Assembly (NCBI RefSeq): GCF_030272615.1
Contig: NC_081411.1
Span: 832,122,160 to 832,180,159, forward strand
Reading direction: 5' to 3'
DNA from: Cryptomeria japonica
Taxonomy: Eukaryota > Streptophyta > Pinopsida > Cupressales > Cupressaceae
DNA length: 58,000 nt
The notes beneath the pieces were generated by a model. It was not told where the DNA came from and searched no databases. It worked only from the letters and a program-made list of their open reading frames with translations. Shown here piece by piece: positions 28,001 to 34,000 of this stretch. A program made the position numbers and the translations under genes. Position 1 is the first letter of the stretch. The number at the start of each line of letters is the position of its first letter.

Positions 28001-31000
28001 CCGTCATTCCCCACACTTCACTGTTCAAACCCACGCTCAACAGCCTAGAGAAGGCACAAAGCTTGTAAGCTTAGTATCCCAATAGGGGTTTGAACCTTGG
28101 TGGCCACCTCACCAACGAAGTGTTTCTACCACGACACTAAGAGTCTGAAGACGTATAACATATATAGATATAAATATAGATATATGCATTTTAATTTATT
28201 ATTGATATATTTAATTTTTGCTTAGACAAGGCCATACAATTCATTATATGAGCAATATATCCAAAGTGCTCCATGAAATGAATCTGAATGACAACAAACA
28301 AGCTTACATACTTGTAATAAAACAGCCTACATCACATAATCATTACCATTTATCTCCATCTAAAATAGTAGTTGCAAGCTAAGTATTGCCAAAACCAATG
28401 GCTTGCTAATCTTTTACTTCAACCAAACAAATGCCTTTTGTTGAATTCTACCCCATATTAAAGGACTTACCAATTGCCGTCAGGGAATATAAAGCATTGC
28501 AATTGTATAATATGATTTGATAAGCTTTCTCAAATATTAAACTACCCCTGGAAAACTCCTTGCCTCAATCACAATGAAAGTATTGGATCCCTTCAAAATG
28601 GCTTCCACTTTTACTAAATTCCTAACAGTAGTTGGATCACAGTCTGATAAATTTTGATCTCAGTTACTTAATAGACTTGGCTAATATTTGATCTCAGACT
28701 TGGAAACTATTATTTGTATTTGGTGACTGCCTTTTAAAAAGTTAACTGAATATTTGCCTATGTAATCAGCAATATGAATATAAACAACACAAATCTATTT
28801 TCTACAATTCATGGGTTAAACTCTATTTTATTTGCTCTCTATATTTCTATTCTATGGAACTGCCCTTAAGTTTTTTTTAAAAATGTTTTTGTCTATTTTT
28901 CTACAATTATTTACAGATTTTTTAAAAATTTGATTTTTTCTGATTTTTTTCCCAAACAATTTTTGCTGCTATGGGTTATATGGGATCTTTTTTTGAGGGA
29001 ATAAAATATTCAAATATTTGAAATGCCCTAACTTTTCCCTCCAAGCTCTATTTATTGGGGTTTGGGCTCTCATTTTGGAATTTTGAATTTGCACGCATAT
29101 TGAGATATTTTCAAAATGAACTTAGGAGTTATTCTTGGGATTGTTGAGGACGAAAATCCTCTGCATTTTGCCTAATTTCAATGGTGAAAGACCCACCCTA
29201 AAATGGTTATTGTTTCAATCAGAAAGTGTACAGGTTTTTTTTTGAGATTTTGGCCATGTGAGCTTGCAAAAATGAAGATTTATAAAGACTTCTGAGTTGG
29301 TCTTCATGGTTTCTGGTGTCATTAGATAAATTTTTCTCACATTTTGGTTCATTCTCCAAGAGTATTGATCTTCTCCTTCTAGGTATTGATCATTTGCTCT
29401 TTCTACAACTTAGTGTTCCAGCCACACATTTTCTCACATTTTGGTTGATTTCTCCAAGAGTATTGATCTTCTACTTCTAGGTATTGATCCTTTGCTCTTT
29501 GTACAACTCGGTGACTGAGACAGACAGGTTATTTGTAAGGTTTTGGATCCATTTGAATTTGCTAGAAGAAATTGCCTAAGTACAGTGTCATACACTTCTT
29601 ATTGATGCGTGTGGGGCTCATGGAGTCAAAAAGCTATTTGAAGGCTACAAACACATCTTATTTAGGCATCCAGGTGTCAAGAAGGGAGTCAGGGATGTTG
29701 ACTAGAGTTTGAAGGGCATGAAAAATTAATTGCTCAGATAATTTAAGTATTCACAAAGGAGACGAAGGCTCCTTAACTAGAGCTTACAAGACGATGTCTC
29801 TAAAAAGAAACAATCATTAACAGGAGTTACCAGTAACACTAAATATAAAGACTACCTGACTAACTCTAAGACTCTAAAAGAACTTAAGATGAAAACTAAG
29901 ATGACCATTATATAATAAATATAATATTATTTTAATTGGGTAGACAAGAAATTCAATAATTTATTTCCAAGTCACCCCTAGATTTTCCAGTACCCATTTT
30001 GCAAGTGCAGAAATTTCTAAGTGTTATTTAAGACCCTAGGATGGTTAAGAAGATCCTTGCCATCTCCTTACCTCAGTTTGGTGTTCCCAAGGAATGATTG
30101 GTACTGTGAAAATACAGTTTTGAGCCAGCAGTTCTGCTCCGTGTGTGATGTGTCAAAGGAGAGATATTGCAGATTATTGTTGATTAAAATCTTTGGTATT
30201 TGGCATTGCTATATGTCTGTCTTGTTTGAGAATCATTTGAATTTCAGTATTATGTAATGAAGACAGCTAAAGAATAATGCTTGTTAGTTGCTTACTAGTT
30301 TATCCATTTCATATACATTGTTACTTGCAAATGAACATGAAAACAAAATGAATGATATCTAAAACAATTTCAACCAACAAACTTTGTGTTACTTCATTGC
30401 ATGTTATTACACAAAAAATTGCAGGCAACCTCAACACAAAAAAATCAAGGGTATCCATTGCAACTAGCAAAGCATTGCAGAGTATGGGAGTACCATTGCA
30501 ACTAGCACAGCATTGCAGAGTATGGGAGTACCATGATCCATCGCATTGTCTATGCAAAAATTTAAAAGTGATTTTTCCACTCTGATTTCCTATGAAAATT
30601 CTATAAATCATGTTCATCATTGGAAAGACATGCATTTTGAACTACGTTTCCTGCAATTTTCGGGTTTGGTTCAAATCATTGCATTGTTTGGTGGTGCTCC
30701 AAAGCACATTCTAGCAATTCTACATTTGTATATACTTTTAACATAGTATATTTTAGTGGTTATGAGTAATAGTTAATAGCTTTCGTTTATAGCAATCTTG
30801 GCCATCTATGGTAGTACTGTATGAATAATTATTATGCTACAAGGGTGGGGCCCCAATACAAACCCTAGTTAATCTATTTAAAAAAATTTGAAAGCATTCA
30901 TCATGGTTGAAACATGAAACTGATCAAGGTTTCTCACATTCAATTTTGAGGCATCAACGAATCTCTATTTGGCAAGAGTTCTTATGGTGTGAAGAGGCTC

Positions 31001-34000
31001 TAGCGGCTCTTTATTTTCTTAATATTAGATCTAATAACCATGAACAATATGAAGATGCAATGGCAGGCCTCTATTTGGCTTCTTCGAGGGAATGTAAGTG
31101 GCTCGTTATTGAACGAGATTCTTTGGTGTGAATTCAAGGGCTTTGTAAAATGGAAAGCCCAAGTCATAAAAAGAAAGAACCTTTTGGAGGACACTTGAAT
31201 TTGAGTTAAAGACTTGATGATATCTTAATTAGCTGCGATTATTGGGAGTGCAACAAAGTGGCAGATTTTCTTGGCTAATGTAGTAGTCAACCAATCTACT
31301 TTTTCATCTTCGTTTAGCCACTAGTTGGATTCTCAAGTTGAGTTAAATAAACTTTTATACGACCATATTTCACCTCAACTAGCTAGTTTGGGTGTCAATT
31401 CCATCTAGCCCATTGGCTAAACAAATTCATGATGGAAGATATTAATTTCCCAATATTTCTTATGATAGTCTTGTTCTCATTATTGAACATAGAAGTGGCA
31501 ATCTCCTTTTAGGTTAAAAGTTTATTGATTTTGTTGTGTGACTGAATATGCTCATCCTTTTGCACATATGTGATGGACGGCCTTTAAATTTTACACATGT
31601 GATCTATTATTTATGAGTTCCATGGCATGTCTTCTAAGCATTCTCTCAATCACTTTTTTCTTCTCGTGGTATCACAATATTTGTTTGTCAAGGGTGTTTG
31701 GAGAAGGGTTTGCACACATTGCAACGAGCACTTTGTTGCTTTCTTGGTTGCAAAGGATAATGACCTGTTGGCATAGCTCTATCAAATCCAAGGAGCCCTT
31801 CCTCAAGGGCCTCTAGTTTCTAGTGGATACTTACGATTCAATTTCCATTGCCCCAATAATAGGTCTTTGAATTTGGTAAAATGAGTACTTGGTTCATTAA
31901 TCTAGGAAGACACCTACAAGCATCCATCTTATCGAATTTTCAAGTACAATGGGATATGACGATGTCATCTCTTGAGGTGCACAATTCAATGTTGTGCATC
32001 CTCCTACCATATCATAATGGTTTTTGTGGTTCAAGTGTCAATGAGAAGGTGGAGCCATAAAGCACCAAGGGGATCAAAGTCACCAATAAACATGGGGATA
32101 TCAATTTTGTCGATAAGGAACTACATGAATCTAAGGTTTTCAATCTAGATTTGAGGATGGTGTTGAAACATTTGTTTGCCATCCATACCAGTGATAATTG
32201 GGAAGCCTTCAGTCGCCAATGTGCTAAGAGAGCTCATAGATGAAGGAAGCCATTCATGGAGTGAAATTCCAAGCTTAGAATGATTATGTTCATGGTGTTT
32301 CTTTAGTTGCCAAGAAGTGTTTGCTCAAGGTGCTTTGAAGCAACAAGGTGGTAGCATAAGAGGGCCAACTAGCAAAGTTTATAGTTTTGGGTGTTTAAAA
32401 GGTGGATTTGACCTACCCTTCTAATCTATAATGGTGTTGTGTTCTCTACTCCTCTGCTACTATTTTAGTTGGTTAATGAATTGTTATCTTGTTTAGCCTT
32501 TCTTGGGTTTTTTATTGTTTGGTAGTTTCATCAATATGACTTTTTGGTTAGAATTATCAATTTTTGTTTAACTATAGAACCCTTGTTGTATAATAAAAGA
32601 CAAATTTAAAAAGTATATACTAAAATGAAAAGCAAACAAATTTTTTCACGATATTAAAAATTAATATCTATTATAAATTTTTTACTTTTTAATAAATTTT
32701 AACAGATAACAATCTAATTTTTAACCATACAGCTGTTAATGAAAATTGCATTGTGAGGAAATAAAGATGCAAGGCAGATTGCAGAATAAAAATCAAAGCA
32801 ACGATGTGAGGAAATAATAATGCAGAGGCAGCAAGAAGAATGTAGGAACGCGGTAGCTTCAATTTAACAGCAGTAATCAAACAGCATTAGCAGAAACCAT
32901 ACCACAAACAAATTTATTTTTTCTAAACCTTGTCATGCTTCGTAAAGCCATAAACCCTTAGGTTGATTGATTGCCAATGGATTTCATTAACCTTACTAAC
33001 TTTCTAATCAATTTTGAGTGTCCATATGTGTCCTCGACAAGTCCTTTTCCTTAATTCCCTAGCAACCTAACTCTTCATAATCCATTTTCTTCAACAACTT
33101 AAAGGTAATTCCAGTAGTAGAAATTCCAACAATCAAAGTAATTCCCAAATTTCATTCTGTCTGCTTGGTTTCCCTTTGTAGTCAACCATCTTTGAATTGT
33201 AATCCTCTACATTTTTTTGCAAACATAGTTTGTTGTGTTTTTTTCCATTGCTAGAGTATTTTTCTGCTCAAAGTGGTTCCCACCTTGGCAAATATTGACT
33301 CTCCTTGTAATAAAATTAACTACAACCTTTTCCTATTCATTTACACACCAAGCAAACCATTGTGTATCTTATGCAACTGTTCATTTTTCTTGACCTCTTG
33401 ATCCTGTCTCTTGAAGTACTGGCAGTTGCATACTCAGTGAGAGAGAACCATCTTCCTCCCAAATTTTCTCACATTGAGCTTGGAGTTTGCTCAACAACTC
33501 TTTGGAAAACGTCTTTTGTTCCACCTTCTCTAATGCTCACATGCAACTCTCTTCTTTTCGGATATGCTCTCTTGAGCAAGATTGCAAACCTGTAAAAACT
33601 GATTATCCAAGAATATGCTATCTTGGCCTTCATACAGAATTGGAAACGTGTAAAAAGGGACCCCTGAGAATCAGAAGGTTGACCACCAACTCCTCAAAAG
33701 TAGGAGATGATTGTAACTGTTTTTACTATGTTTAGAAATAGCTTTTAGCCGCTTAGTCTGTTAGGAACTGTTTCATCGTGGTTGCTAAAAATAGAGTGTC
33801 AGAGTTCTCTTAGAAATGGGTTTCTTTGTAAACAGAGGATCTATTAAACTTGAAGGCTTGTAACAATTCAGGAGGCAGAGAAAGAGTATGGAGTCACTGT
33901 GCTTCTTACTTTTGGTGTAGAGACTCATGTAATCCGCTTCCTTTCTGTAAATACAGGTATTTTTACAGATGATTTTTTACAGTCTTACTGTGGACATTTT

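Noticed and set aside
28080-28145. Possible tRNA gene
   Set aside because: A- and B-box-like motifs are present, but no cloverleaf or acceptor stem can be formed. It fits a SINE head better.
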